Assembly (NCBI GenBank): GCA_038030265.1
Contig: CM075942.1
Span: 43,614,751-43,678,750, forward strand
Reading direction: 5' to 3'
Source of the DNA: Corythucha ciliata
Taxonomy: Eukaryota; Arthropoda; Insecta; Hemiptera; Tingidae
Length of the DNA stretch: 64,000 nucleotides
The notes beneath the pieces were generated by a model. That model made no database searches. It worked only from the letters and a program-made list of their open reading frames with translations, and was not told the DNA's origin. The first letter of the stretch is position 1. Every line of letters starts with the position of its first letter. This document shows, in pieces, positions 24,263-36,290 of this stretch. The position numbers were made by a program, and so were the translations under genes.

Positions 24263-26690
24263 ATACAGGGTGGATCCGTATAAGTGTGACAAAATTTTTT
24301 GGGTAAAACTACGTTAAAAGTGGAGTAAAATGGTACCTTTGGAAGTGTCCTACGTCGATCCTTTCCGGATTTATGATTTTTTTTGTGTTTAAAAAAGTAA
24401 CCAATGCTTGCTTCAAAAAATCCGCAATTTCTCGGCTTATATCGCACGAAATCCAAAAAGTGATGCCATTTTCAGAAACTACGGAACATTTCCTTTAGGA
24501 TAGAGGCCATTTTATTGCTTGAAATAATCGTCAACACCCAGAAATCTGGCATTTTTTCCATAAATTTACGTGTCCTCTAAAATTTGTCCGTTTTACGAAA
24601 AGTCGCTGTACCCAAACAGCTTTCTCAACAGATTTTCGGTATATCACAAAAACTTCCCCGTCTTCTAAGTTTCCTTTTGGCGGGTTCACATTTCATGTTA
24701 CCACTGACGTTTCTCACAAAAACGTCACGAGAATGCACAAAAACCGTGTTTTTACGAAACATGGACCATTGTCTACGGTATTCGTGAAGGGTGCATGGAG
24801 ATCAGCGGTAAGTGAGAACTGTATATCTTACCATGGAGAAGGCAAGAGGCATTCGATTTGACCCCTTCCCCCACCAGTGATTCATTAAATTGTCACCATT
24901 CATGGGGGGGGGGGTATAATTGAATGCCGTTTGCCTACGATATCTTCTCCTTCCTAAAATATTCTGTCCTCCCTTTCTAAAACAGTATTTTGACAGAATA
25001 ATATAGGCCATTGCCTATGTGCCAGGTGACAACAATATTCGTGAAGGGTGCTCAGAGATCGGCAGAAATGGATGGGGGGGGCTCAAATTGAATGTCTCTT
25101 GCCTGCAGTATCTTCTCCACGGTAAGATATCCTGTTCTCACTTACTGCCGATCTCTCCGCACCCTTCACGAATACCGTAGACAATTGCCCATGTCTCGTA
25201 AAAACACGGTTTTTGTGCATTCTCGTGACGTTTTTGTGAGAAACGTCAGTGGTAACATGAAATGTGAACACGCCAAAAGGAAGCTTAGAAGACGGGGAAG
25301 TTTTTGTGATACACCGAAAATCTGTTGAAAAAGCTGTTTGGGTACAGCGACTTTTCGTAAAACGGACAAATTTTAGAGGACACGTAAATAACCAACGCTT
25401 GCTTCAAAAAATCCGCCTTTCTCGGCTTATATCACACCAAATCCAAAACGTGATGCCATTTTCAGAAACTACGGAACATTTTCTTTGCTTGAAATAATCG
25501 TCAACACCCTTAAATCTGGCATGTTTTCCATAAATTTACGTGTCCTCTGAAATTTGTCCGTTTTGCGAAAAGTCGCTGTACCCAAACAGCTTTCTCAACA
25601 GATTTTCGGTGTATCACAAAAACTTCCCCGTCTTCTAAGCTTCCTTTTGGCGTGTTCACATTTCATGTTACCACTGACGTTTCTCACAAAAACGTCACGA
25701 GAATGCACAAAAACCGTGTTTTTACGAAACATGGGCCATTGTCTACGCCTACGGTATTCGTGAAGGGTGCAGTGAGATCGGCAGTAAGTGAAAACAGGAT
25801 ATCTTACCATGGAGAAGATATCGCAAGCAAGAGACATTCAGTTTGACCCCCCCCCCCCATCCATTTCTGCCGATCTCTGAGCACCCTTCACGAATATTGT
25901 TGGAACCTCTGGCACATAGGCAATTGCCTATATTTTTCGGTCAAAATACTGTTTTAGAAAGGGAGGACAGAATATTTTAGGAAGGAGAAGATATAGTAGG
26001 CAAACGGCATTCAATTAAACCCCCCCCCCCCCTGAATGGCGACAATTTAATGAATCACTGGTGGGGGAAGGGGTCAAATCGAATGCCTCTTGCCTTCTCC
26101 ATGGTAAGATATCCTGTTCTCACTTACTGCCGATCTCCCTGCACCCTTCACGAATACCGTAGACAATGGTCCATGTTTCGAAAAAACACGATTTTTGTGC
26201 ATTCTCGTGACGTTTTTGTGAGAATTTTTTTTTTACATTTCATGGTAACATGAAATGTGAACACGCCAAAAGGAAACTTAGAAGACGGGGAAGTTTTTGT
26301 GATACACCGAAAATCTGTTGAAAAAGCTGTTTGGGTACAGCGACTTTTCGTAAAACGGACAAATTTTAGAGGACACGTAAATTTATGGAAAAAATGCCAG
26401 ATTTCTGGGTGTTGACGATTATTTCAAGCAATAAAATGACCTCTATCCTGAAGGAAATGTTTCGTAGTTTCTGAAAATGGCATCACTTTTTGGATTTGGT
26501 GCGATATAAGCCGAGAAATTACGGATTTTTTGAAGCAAGCATTGGTTACTTTTTTAAACACAAAAAAAATCATAACTCCGGAATGGATCGACGTAGGACA
26601 CTTCCGAAGGTACCATTTTACTCCACTTTTAACGTAGTTTTACCCAAAAACTTTTGTCACACTTATACGGATCCACCTGTATATATAATA
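24263..26690. repeat. 2.4-kb multi-arm palindrome
   Basis: The outer ends GGATCCGTATAAGTGTGAC and its inverse lie at 24271 and about 26670. Block A (about 24392-24840, with AAACTTCCCCGTCTTC and CACGAGAATGCACAAAAACC) occurs four times in alternating orientation: 24263-24840 +, 25100-25390 -, 25388-25830 +, 26090-26690 -. Block B (about 24840-25080, with C/G runs) recurs inverted at about 25830-26090. Conserved short frames in A are shared by the copies but show no known domain. Could be a foldback element or partly an assembly effect. Confidence 0.85.
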
Positions 26691-26809
26691 TTATGGCCGT
26701 TTTCTTGTTAGCACGATAACTCTCGAAGAAATCAATTTAGCGGAACGCGCTTTGGCATAAAAATCAGTAGTCATAAGACCCCGGTCGGTATTGCATTTGG
26801 GCCAAATCG

Positions 26810-27262
26810 GTCAAGGTGGGGGGGGGAATAGGGGTGAAATGGTCAAAAAATCACTATAAATCACCAGTTGATTCTAGAAGCATCATATTCGGTACGTATA
26901 CTCCATGTTAGAGTAGCCTTTGATTCCCATTTTAATTTTTTGAAAAAGTCGAGGTGGAGGGGGTGTTGCACCGGAGTGGGAGTGTAAAAATAGCGTTGAC
27001 TTCACTGATTCATCTTAGCGCTCTAAAATTCGAAAACTTAATTTAATGTAACCAAAGCTCTGGGTTCCATTGAGATTTATCGAAAACTTTTAGGGGGGGG
27101 GGGGTGAAATGGGGGATGAAATTTCAAAAAATCGCTTAAATTCACGCGACTATTATAAAATACGGCACAAAAATTCAATATAACAAAGCCCTTGGAAAAC
27201 TACCGAAACTTTTCGACATTTTTGAAGAGAGGGTGGTGAAAATGGAGGAAGAAGTTCGGCTT
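26810..27262 (+). repeat. Satellite-like degenerate tandem repeat, about 150-170-bp period, copy set 1
   Basis: Three imperfect units each with a G run, GGGGTGAAAT, AAAAAATC, a CAAAAATTCAAT-type word, then CCTTTGATTNCCAT and CGAAA. The same unit returns at 52690-53150 in intron 19. Non-coding. Confidence 0.65.
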
Positions 27263-28443
27263 AATGAAACAAATTATGGTATCAAAATTATTACTTCTGG
27301 GACGGCTTAGGGTATCCGTATACGGAATGAAATGCACTCTTTCCGACCGCCAGCTGCCGGAGCGAAATTTTTTTTATTCTTCTACTTGTTCGTTTCCTGA
27401 GCTTTCGCCTTATTGTGCTGAAGGCATCGTCAGAAAACATCATAGACATTGTATGGCTTAAAAACTAATAATATTAGTAACCTATCAAAATGCTTCATTT
27501 TTTGAGGGAATAAATTTGTTTGGTTGCGTAGAGTTCACACAATGCAAAGATAAAGCTTGTGAACGGGCCTTTAAGAAAGCGTCGTGGATTGAAAGGAGCT
27601 TATTCATAATAAAAATCACTTCAAGAGGAAAAAACCGCAGTCTCGATTGTTCCACCTTCCACTCCTCTTGTGAAATCTGACGGTTCAGGTTGAGCGTTTA
27701 TCAATAGGTTTTAAAAAGTATAGTTTTTAATTCAAACGTCGATTTTGTGTACTTTTAATTAAATTTGTACTATACGAGGCCTTATGAAGCTTTTTGTACA
27801 CCTAAAAAGGCGCTTTGTTTAGTGGGCCACCTACAGCACTTTCAAGAGAAATTAATGTCTCGAGCTCAGTGACCGTTTCGAGAGAGCTTCTTGTATTAAA
27901 GTTCAAGTCAGCTCTGAGAAAAACAAGAAGAAAAAACGAAAGAAAAAGAAAGTTGGGAAAGCGTTTAGGAATAGCCATGTCGTCCACTTTCGAGGGTTCA
28001 CTTTAAATAATTTTCTTATTTCCCGTTTCTATATTTTAAACGCTTTGTAGAATTTATTTTATATAATGGAATGAAAACTCGATTTGAAGCGTGGTACCTT
28101 TTTTACGTCTAATTAAACTCTTCTTTTTTCCAAAAGAGTTTTCCTTTTTTCGCTCTCAGAAAGTTCAATTTGGTGAGTTGACCCCAACGTTTATCCCCCC
28201 ACCGCCACTATCACCACGAAGAGCCTTCCTGTACAGAAATAGACGGAAAAAGATTCGCAAAGATTCGCCAAAAAAAAAAAAAAAAATGGGGAAGGGAATC
28301 CACATTTGTCAAGTATGGACTCCTGTTTTCCGAATTTCACGTACTTTTTTTTGTGTTAGGAGTTTTTTTCATCCCATTCTTCCACAAATTTCTTGCAAAA
28401 TAATTCCTGCTCTTTATCGTTTTCGTTTTTCATTTCGTTGCAG

Positions 28444-28574
28444 GCGTGTATAGACGATAATTTTGATTTGGTTGAGTTCCTGGTCAAACACGGCGCGGAC
28501 GTTAATAAAGGGGATAATGAAGGCTGGACTCCTCTTCACGCTACTTCCTCCTGCGGTTTCATTAGCATAGCAAA
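28444..28574 (+). CDS. Mbs: Mbs coding exon 2 (ankyrin repeat)
   Basis: Follows a pyrimidine-rich tract and CAG acceptor, and begins in phase 0 with ACIDDNFDLVEFLVKHGADV (residues 81-100), then NKGDNEGWTPLHATSSCGFI. Human MYPT1 has ACIDDN followed by a very similar ankyrin repeat at the same junction. Ends in phase 2 before GTAAGT. Ankyrin repeats of this protein wrap the PP1 catalytic subunit and shape its myosin specificity. It is separated from exon 1 by a 28.2-kb intron. Confidence 0.95.
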
Positions 28575-29001
28575 GTAAGTTCTTGTTTCAATTTGAGCAC
28601 ATTGGACTGTAGTATATATTGACCTAGGCGTTCAATATTTTCATTGGTTTGATTGAAATGAGGCTGGGTGAGTTTGAAGAAATAAGTGGTCTCGATAATA
28701 TTCTTGAAAAGTTATTCGGCGGCGTGAAATCAAGAAAGACCATGAATGTACGGCTTAACAATACAAATTTGGACGACGGCCAAACACAAGATTGGTTCGA
28801 AGGGTTTAAGAAGAACAACATTTATAGTAACTTCAGATTTTTTCCCCCTTATCTTTTCCCTTATTGGAAAATTTATTTTCTTTTAACTGTTCCGGTTTGT
28901 TTTTATACTTCCTTTCTAGAAAGTTTATTTTACTAAGACCCCCACCCCCTCCCATAATCTCCGTGCTTGTTTCATTTTCTCGTTTTTGGTATTTTTTTTA
29001 G

Positions 29002-29120
29002 ATTCCTAATAGAGAATGGAGCGGATGTGGCCGCTGTTAACAATGACGGTGAATTACCCATGGATGTGGCTGAATCAAACGCGATGGAGGATATGCTTCA
29101 AAAACTTATTGAAGATCGAG
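29002..29120 (+). CDS. Mbs: Mbs coding exon 3 (ankyrin repeat)
   Basis: Starts after a T-rich tract ending TTAG and completes the lysine codon split by intron 2. Encodes FLIENGADVAAVNNDGELPM followed by DVAESNAMEDMLQKLIEDR (residues 124-163), matching the third ankyrin repeat and following helix of MYPT1. Ends in phase 1 before GTAGGC. Intron 3, 11.3 kb, follows. Confidence 0.94.
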
Positions 29121-29849
29121 GTAGGCCTCTTCAAAAACTAGAATTTATTTTTTCCTGGGCTTTCCTTCATCCGCTCCGATCACTAATTTCCTTCAAAAAT
29201 AGAGATCGGTATTTTTAGCTGGGTGTGAAGTGACTTGTTTCTCTATTTAGCCGTGCTCATCCTCACCTTCACCTAGCTTGGATCTAGTTTTAAATATTGT
29301 CCTCTCGATCTCACCTTCCGGGATTTTTATTTTTTTTATGATAGATTTTACACGACTAGGGAAATACATAATAGTATTCGCATTCTACACTAATTAATTT
29401 TTCCAGAATTGAGGATAAAATAGTATTGTGGAATGAGGAGAAAGTTTTTATTTCGTTTGATGAGTCAAGGAAGTTTCACTCATATGAAATAGTTAACCGC
29501 AAAATGTTGTATGTGCTTATCGAGTTATGAAGTGACAAAAGACCAACTCCTTGAGACACTTGCGGTTTTGTTAGCTGTGGTAGCGTTCAAGTTGCGGCAG
29601 GTTATGTCAAGCTACAAGAAACGTGGCATTGAAAAAATTGACAGAGACCCCTTCCAACGAACGAGTTATTAGAACCGCGCTTGTTTTAGATCTATTTCTC
29701 ATCACTTAACACTTGACGATTTCCGAAGGATCCATACTCATGAAGTTGCTTCGCAAGATGCTCAAGACGATGGATTCATCTCCACTCATACTTTCAACAC
29801 GAGCTCTTTATTACTTGTAGTTGCTCTTGTATAATTATACGTTATTATT

Positions 29850-30250
29850 TTATATTTCAAGACTGCATGCTGCCAAGCCGGTACAGCCACAGCCCCAGCT
29901 TACAATTTGGCAAACGCATGTGACCAATGGCCTATCATTATTATTATTAACAGTAGTGGATGCCGAGCAGGAGTGAATTATAGTGAATGAGTGAACTGTG
30001 CCCATCTTTGGCCCCTCATACGCCATGTCCTGATTGGCCGTGCTCACCTGCACTACGCGGGCGTTTCGGTCGACGGCGATCCAGTATTCGCACATTACTC
30101 GGAACGACCACACGAAGCCGAGAGCGCTATGTTAGAGCTCGCCGCAGCGTTGTTGCATTAAGCGGGGCTGCAGCGAGTTTCGACCCCATCCCCACCACCG
30201 TTGATTGCGAAGCGCACTCTAGCCACTACACTATCGCAGAGGGCAAATCT
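29850..30250 (-). repeat. tRNA-derived SINE (approximate limits)
   Basis: On the minus strand, starting near 30250, GCCCTCTGCGATAGTGTAGT begins a tRNA-like head: A box TAGTGTAGTGG (30224-30235) and B box GGTCGAAAC (near 30178-30186), about 40 bases apart, the spacing of an internal RNA polymerase III promoter. The following body is GC-rich. The tRNA arms are imperfect, so a functional tRNA is unlikely. Confidence 0.6.
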
Positions 30251-31267
30251 TTCTTATATGTATACTTATTAAATTTCAGTTAATAAATTTGTAAAAGAAA
30301 AAAACACAGTTTCGGGCCTTTCCAAGCGCGAGTCCACAAAGGTTGACTGAACACTCTTATTAATTATGTTGTTAATACCTAGGTTGATTCTGCCCCCCCC
30401 CCCATTCATGTATGCGATCCAAACCAGGACATTGACAATTATTATCGCCTTTTTCCTCCATGCAGCGATCAAAATATGTAGGTGAATTAGTCGACTGAAC
30501 TAACGCAACCGTGTGAACGCATCGCCCATTTTGGGTGGGGTAAGAAGATTGATAAAATTGTATGTGAATAGATGTGGAAACCCTATAAAGAAGCCCGGAA
30601 GACATTTGCAGCCGGGCGAAATTATCTCCCAGCAGGCCGCGCGTATTTATACCCTAAAATGACAGTGAGCTCACCTGGTTTATAGTTTCTCTACTAAACG
30701 ATGCCATTGACCTTATACTTCTTTTTTCTCCTCCCTGGGGTCCTGGGAAGAGTTGTCGAGAAAAACTCGTTGTCAGGTGAGGTGGTTGCCATGCTGAGAC
30801 AGTATTATTTTTTATGTAGCGTCCTCATATCCCTCTTGCGATTTTTTTCGGCAACTCTCCCGTGTCCTACGTGAGGCGGGAACCGCGCGATTTTAGCATT
30901 TAGAGCGGATTTAGCGTTTGGAGCGGTTGTGAAATTTTCATCGGGAACGCACAGATGGGACACTATGGGCGTTTTCTGGTAAAAACGCTCAAAATGCTAA
31001 ACGCTGAAATAGCGCGATTCCCACTCACGCAAGATGGGGGATTAGCCATCTTGCGCTTGGCAGCGTGTATTTTTTCTTGGCCGGAAGTCGTGGCTACTCT
31101 CAATCCCATGTCCGCGTCCGCGGCCCCATAGTGTTCTATCCATTTTGACTGCAAGATTCGGACGCCTGCGCGCACGTCGGCGTCTTTTTTCTCGGGGTTC
31201 ATTTTCTTTTCACATGAGGAGCCAAAAAGTCGCTCAGGTGCGCGTCAGAGCCCGTATTCATAGTCCT

Positions 31268-31481
31268 CACTTAAGGTCAATACAGACTACTAGGACGTGA
31301 CGTGGAAACACACAATCCCACGTGTGATACAAAATTCCAGAAAACGCTTTTGTTTGATGTGTTCACTTTGCTCTGACGTGACGTGGGAACACATGGGATG
31401 ATGAGTGTCCTGTGCTGGAATTTTATATCCCACGTGGGAATGTGTGTTCCCACGTCACGTCCGAGTAGTCTGGATTGACCA
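31268..31481. repeat. MITE, GGTCAATACAGACTACT family, complete copy
   Basis: Left GGTCAATACAGACTACTAGG and right CGAGTAGTCTGGATTGACC are inverse; GACGTGACGTGG and its inverse sit just inside. A second copy, broken into three by later insertions, spans 32236-34470. Confidence 0.8.
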
Positions 31482-32340
31482 TTTTTTTTTGTTTTTTTTT
31501 TACTTATTTCGGTTCAAAACAGCTGACTCACTAATTAGAACGATCGATTTGAAGCCGTTTAAGCAAATACTTAGCATGAGTGACGACTATGAATACGGCC
31601 CTTAAAGTATTTGTTTTATTTAGTTGTCAGTCATGGTTGGAACATAAGCTGAGTATCTTGCCATTATTCGCCGCTGTCTGGGAAGAAAATTGCCGAAAAA
31701 ATAGGTTAATTTGGTGTAAACGAGTTCGTCATTTCATGTCCGATGATGGTGTCATGGCGAATGAGTAAAATATAATTTAATTGAGATTATTTCAAGCATC
31801 TGAATTATTTTTGCTTTTGAGTTAATTTAGTGAGCATTTAAAACATTTTCCCTTAATTATGTTTCAAACTTGAAGGATGAGAAGAGTCAGGAGATTGAAT
31901 GGGAAGGCGGGGTTGTCGGGGAGTGCTGGGAGTCGCAGGTCTTTTTTCTCTTAGTGGAATTCCCCGTTGAACTCTTGTGTATTTTACTGGAGAGCGCGAC
32001 GCGGCGTCGCGAGTCTTGTCCGAGGGGCACGAGTCGTCACGGCTCTCACTCCCTTTGCACCGTTCACACTAGGAGAAAAAAGACGCAGACACGCGTCGGT
32101 GTCGCAGACTCTTGCAGTCAAAGTACATACATAGAACTCAATGGTGCTTTTCACATTAGTCGTGTACGCAGGAGCGAGAGGCTTCACGACTCCCCGCGTT
32201 GGCATCTTTTCTCTCCTCGAGTGAAAGGGACCCCAATGTCAATACAGACTTCTCGGACGTGACGTGGGAACACACAGTCCCATGGTGTGATATAAAAATC
32301 CAGCATTATGCTTTTGTTTATTTACATTTACATTGCTCTT

Positions 32341-32538
32341 GAAGGGACCCATACACGATCAACCTGGTTGTCAACTTAGTTTACAACATTGCGTGTTGAT
32401 GACCAAGTTTACTGTCTGTGGGGAAGTTGGTGGTTGAAATTTTGAAACAACTTCCCCACAGACAGTCAACTTGGTTGTCAACACGTAATGTTATAAACAA
32501 AGTAGACTACCCAGGTTGATCGTGAATGGACCCCTTCT
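32341..32538. repeat. MITE, GGGACCCATACACGATCAAC termini
   Basis: Left AAGGGACCCATACACGATCA and right GATCGTGAATGGACCCCTT are inverse, and inner GTCTGTGGGGAAGTTG is inverse to CAACTTCCCCACAGAC. About 198 bases, nested in the broken MITE. Confidence 0.75.
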
Positions 32539-32627
32539 CGTGGGAACACGTAGGATGATGCGTGTCAGAGCCAGCGAGCACAGAAAAATAATAGAGGGAG
32601 CGTAAACAAAAAAAATGGGCACACTTC

Positions 32628-34077
32628 CCTTTTAGTCCAGTCAATCTAAGCTTTGAAGAGGAAATAAATATGGGAATTTTTTTTGCAGGAATGTGTAGGA
32701 GGGGGTCCCCTGATCAATGTCTAATAAAGTCCCGAGCTGAACCCCTTCCCCCAAAAGAAGGGGGAGAGTTCAAAGCTACCTTTTCGAGGTTTTTCGCCTG
32801 TATTTCAAAACCGGTTCGTCTGAGACGAATCTTTCCGAGTACAGAATGGAAGCAGATTGAGTTCTCTATAACTTTTACTCCACACATTTTTTAAAATTCC
32901 TCACAGTTTTCGAGATATACACCTCTGAAAAGTGACCTTGCATATTTGATTGGGAAACAATCTCCCACATAGGAAATGTGAGTGGAAGAGAATGGAAGTG
33001 GGATAACTGGTTCCTGCGACCACCACGGCCCCCCTGCACCAGATCACGTGCTGAACTCCATATTTTGCCGTTGCACGGGGGCGAGTGCGAATCAAGATGT
33101 GGTTGCAGGAAGGTCGGGATATTCAGTTCCAAGACCAGCAGCAACTCCCTGGGGGACTGCACCAATACCGAGGCGTAGCAATAGCCCCCCCCCCCAGCCC
33201 TCGGGGACACTAAGATCAGGGTATTTTTCCCCGTCTTCTTACTTATTTAAGTGATATAACTATAAAGGCCTCGCCACACCGAACGCGAACTGCCGGGCGG
33301 ACTGGTTCGCTCGCGGAAAAACTATGGTAACGGGGTATACCTCACCCACGTTGTCATGGTTTTTTTAGCGAGCGGACCAGTCCGCCCGGCAGTTCGCGTT
33401 CGGTGTGGCGAGGCCTTAAGAACTATCTTTCGTAATTTAAAAAAAAAAAAAAATTAACTCAGTGCTCAGCTAAACATTGGGAGTACGACGCATTGCTGCT
33501 ATTCTCCAAGTCCTCTGTAGTCAGGTTAGTCGAAAAAAGTGCAATAAAAATTAATGTTTCAACTCAAAAAATAATGTTATTATCTAAAGTTAATTTTAAC
33601 ATTTATTAACTATTAACAATTTCTGACGAGTACCTACTTACTTCCTGCAATGAATGTCAAAATCTTCTTCTTATTCAGTCCTAAGCTTGAACTGATTGTG
33701 AGATAAAGGGACACCAAAGGGTAGTTTTTCATGGGGGGGGGGGGCATTTTCACAACGTCACATTTCAGGAACGTATATCTCGAAAACGGCAGGGATTTTT
33801 TAAAAAAATTATGGAGTAAACGTTGAAGAGAATTTAATGAGCTTCCATTCTGTGTCTAAAAGTTTTCGTCTAAGAAGCCTCGTTTTTGAGATACAGGTGA
33901 AAAATCACGAAAAGGTACCTTTAAACAAACCCCCTCTCTTCAGGGCAGGTGGTTCAGGTCGGGACTTTATTAGACGATGATCAGGGGACCCTCCCGTACA
34001 CATTCCCGCAAAAAACAAAATCCCATATTTATTGCATTTTGTTTTGCATTTTTCGGCGTAGATTGACTGGACTATTT
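32628..34077. repeat. Foldback element with about 300-bp imperfect arms
   Basis: TAGTCCAGTCAATCTAAG at the left and GTAGATTGACTGGACTA at the right are inverse. The arms share inverse GGTCCCCTGATCA, AATAAAGTCCCGA and TCTCGAAAAC words, to about 32950 and from about 33740. The interior contains a younger MITE at 33266-33416. Confidence 0.75.
33266..33416. repeat. Harbinger-like MITE with TAA duplication
   Basis: 151 bases, ends AGGCCTCGCCACACCGAACG and exact inverse CGTTCGGTGTGGCGAGGCCT, flanked by TAA (33263-33265, 33417-33419). The arms match for more than 50 bases, so the insertion is young. Confidence 0.88.
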
Positions 34078-34474
34078 CTCTAGTAAGCTAAATAATGGGA
34101 TGAGAAAACTATTGGAAACAATCATACAAGTCAAAGCATTGAAGTTTGGAAACGAATTTAAATAAAAAACTGCTGCGTTTGCTGAACGGCAAAACTGAAT
34201 TGACAGCTGAAAGTTCCATCTACGGAAGATTAACTTCAAAGTAGTGAAAACAAATTCATGGGAAACCTCATCCAACACTTTTTTGTCTCCCTAAACTAGG
34301 CACTAAGAGAAGGGGAAATGAGACATATCTTGCATCACATTTTATATTAATACACTCCCTTTATTTCTTATCTGTGCTCGCTGGTCAGAGCAATGTGAAC
34401 ATAAACAAACAAAAGCCTCGGTTGTAATTTTCACATGTGGGAATGCGTGTTCCCACGTCCGAGTAGTCTGAGGC

Positions 34475-34640
34475 GTTTTCGAGCGGCGCTACAACGCGCG
34501 ACAGCGAGCGTGCATCCCAAAGCCTCAAATTGAATGTGACATCGTCCACTGCAGGCTTAGCAGCAATGAATTCAATTTATGTCTTTTTGTATGTATGCTC
34601 GTTGTGGCACCGCTCGAAAACGCTTCCAGTGGATGACCGG
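34475..34640. repeat. MITE, CGTTTTCGAGCGGCGC termini
   Basis: Left GCGTTTTCGAGCGGCGCTAC and right GTGGCACCGCTCGAAAACGC are inverse. Inner GACATCGTCCACTGCAGGC also occurs, inverted, in a related stretch at about 44570-44720 in intron 12. Confidence 0.65.
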
Positions 34641-34688
34641 CCTAAATTGGCTTTAAGTTTTGGTTTCCTAGAAAATTGGTGTCATAGG

Positions 34689-34906
34689 GTGCTTTTACTC
34701 TTGAGATTCCGGTATCTGATTCCCGAATCGAGTGTACTAAAAATACTCGGCAAACGCGCTCATTCACACTTGAGATTTCGGTATCGGATACTAAAAGTAC
34801 GCGATTCCGGAATCTAAGTGTGAAGGAGCGCTTTGACTGATGTAGGGTATTTTTATTATCCTTGATACGGGAATCGGATACCGGAACCTCAAGTGTGAAA
34901 GCACCA
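34689..34906. repeat. MITE, GGTGCTTTTACTCTTGAGA termini
   Basis: 218 bases; left GGTGCTTTTACTCTTGAGAT and right CTCAAGTGTGAAAGCACC are inverse, with repeated internal TTCCGGTATC words. Non-coding. Confidence 0.75.
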
Positions 34907-34989
34907 GAGGATCGAGCCAGAGTTGCCAAGCGACCAAGCGAGCGGTTAACAGACAGCGACACCGCTTCTAAAGAGACGGGCGTTCATGG

Positions 34990-35205
34990 CTCGTTTTACA
35001 CATATGCGGTTTCCCGAGGCGCGGTTGCTACGCGGCGCGAACGCGGTAGGTGCCTCACCAGTGTGAACCGAGAAACCTCTTCAAACCGCTGCCGAGTAGA
35101 AACCGAAGAGTTATCGCTTTCCGCCGCTCGCTCCCTTGAGCCGCGCGAATCCTCACAGCTTTGAAACCGCGCCGCGTGGAACCGCGTATGTGTGAAACGA
35201 GCCTA
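34990..35205. repeat. MITE, GGCTCGTTTTACACATATGC termini
   Basis: Left GGCTCGTTTTACACATATGC and right GCGTATGTGTGAAACGAGCC are inverse. GC-rich interior with GAGGCGCGG and CCGCGCC words. About 216 bases. Confidence 0.75.
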
Positions 35206-35868
35206 CGGTGATAAACCGTTTTCCCTTGTAGTTTTAACTAATTTTTAAGTATTTTCTTCTTCTAACATTAAAACAGCGTTGTTAATTCGGGCAGTCTCAA
35301 TTACAATTTCATCGCCATCCAACGTCCAGGTAGTTTTCACGTTCATTGCAAACAAAAAACGTACACCGTCACCGAGTTCATCACGTCATGAGCGCCGGTC
35401 TCATTCGAAGCGGTGCCGCTGTCTGTTGACCGCTCTCCAGGCAACTACTGGCTTGATTAAAAAGAGGACGTTTCTACCGCAATATTACGGCACCACTTTT
35501 CTAGGAAACCAAAGGTTTACTAGGGCCCCAAGTCCGAGGAGACGTAGAGTAGTCAGGGGAAAATGCCGCGAATGCTATGGCGGGATAATGTTATTTCCAA
35601 TTTTATTTGTTTTTGGAAATTAACTTTGGGTAAATTCAAATGATTTTGTTGAGTTGAAACATTCTTTTTATTAACGTGTTTTGCCGACTAGTTTCGGGGT
35701 ATGGACCCCATTATCAAGGCATCCACTGTAAACAAATCTCTGTCACGTGTTACGAACTAATGGCATTTTCCTTTCAATGTAATACACTAGTGTGGTGTAA
35801 GTTTTTCCACCCGTCCTCTCTGAATTAGAACATATGCTTAGAGGACGCGTCACTACACTTGTGTAAAG

Positions 35869-36290
35869 GGGCCCACACACGGTCAAACATGCTTGACAAG
35901 CATGGTTTTATTAGTTTCGCTTGTCAAGCATGTTTGACGTTTGATGCCGCACCACACGGTCAAACTTGTCGTCAAGCTTCAACTTCAAACATGCGCCTAA
36001 GCTTCAGCAGTGTTCATTTTGCGTTCATATGTTTAAGTGTGGATATTAACCATTTGAGTTGTTTGTATTGCCTTATCAGGGCCGAAGCCGCAAAAAAAAC
36101 CCACAGGAAGAAGAAAAGGTCTATGTGGACCAAACAATGGCTCATGAAAAGAGGTACTTTTGGCCACGCAAATCTCTTGGATGAACTGAGATGTGCTCAG
36201 AGATTTTTTATAAATATATTCATTTTTCTTATCGTCTATCTCATATACGTGAAGTGTGCAAGTATGCTCCATGTTTCCAGGAAAGTATGT
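35869..36290 (+). pseudogene. PIF/Harbinger fragment with transposase N-terminus
   Basis: Starts with GGGGCCCACACACGGTCAAA, a terminal-repeat-like sequence whose inner part returns inverted at 35922-35942. Downstream an open frame (35859-36413) contains KKKRSMWTKQWLMKRGTFGH and ANLLDELR, similar to the RRxWWVRPWLxRRxxxGxxxxLLxELR start of Harbinger transposases. The rest of the transposase and the right end are not seen. Confidence 0.5.

Larger units (their letters stand above)
242..28443 (+). other. Mbs: Mbs intron 1 (28.2 kb)
   Basis: Donor GTCAGT, acceptor TTGCAG. It holds the Tc1 element, hAT-like and Harbinger-like elements, a large palindrome and many MITEs listed separately. In the stretches 242-1140, 6017-7900, 9000-10550, 12006-13460, 14030-14980, 15700-17500, 22000-22330 and 27350-28440 I see no gene and no repeat I can bound; scattered C/G runs and A/T-rich DNA are all that stands out. 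No second host gene is visible. Confidence 0.85.
32236..34470. repeat. MITE of the same family split by two later insertions
   Basis: Pieces 32236-32335, about 32540-32590 and about 34378-34470 line up in order with the complete copy at 31268-31481 (GTCAATACAGACTTCTCGG, GGGAACACGTAGGATGATG, TTCCCACGTCCGAGTAGTC). Between them sit the elements at 32341-32538 and 32628-34077. Confidence 0.7.

Noticed and set aside
24584..25846. Repeated 64-80-codon frames starting MSVLRKVAVPKQL
   Set aside because: They repeat because the DNA arms repeat; no domain, and all copies lie within the palindrome.
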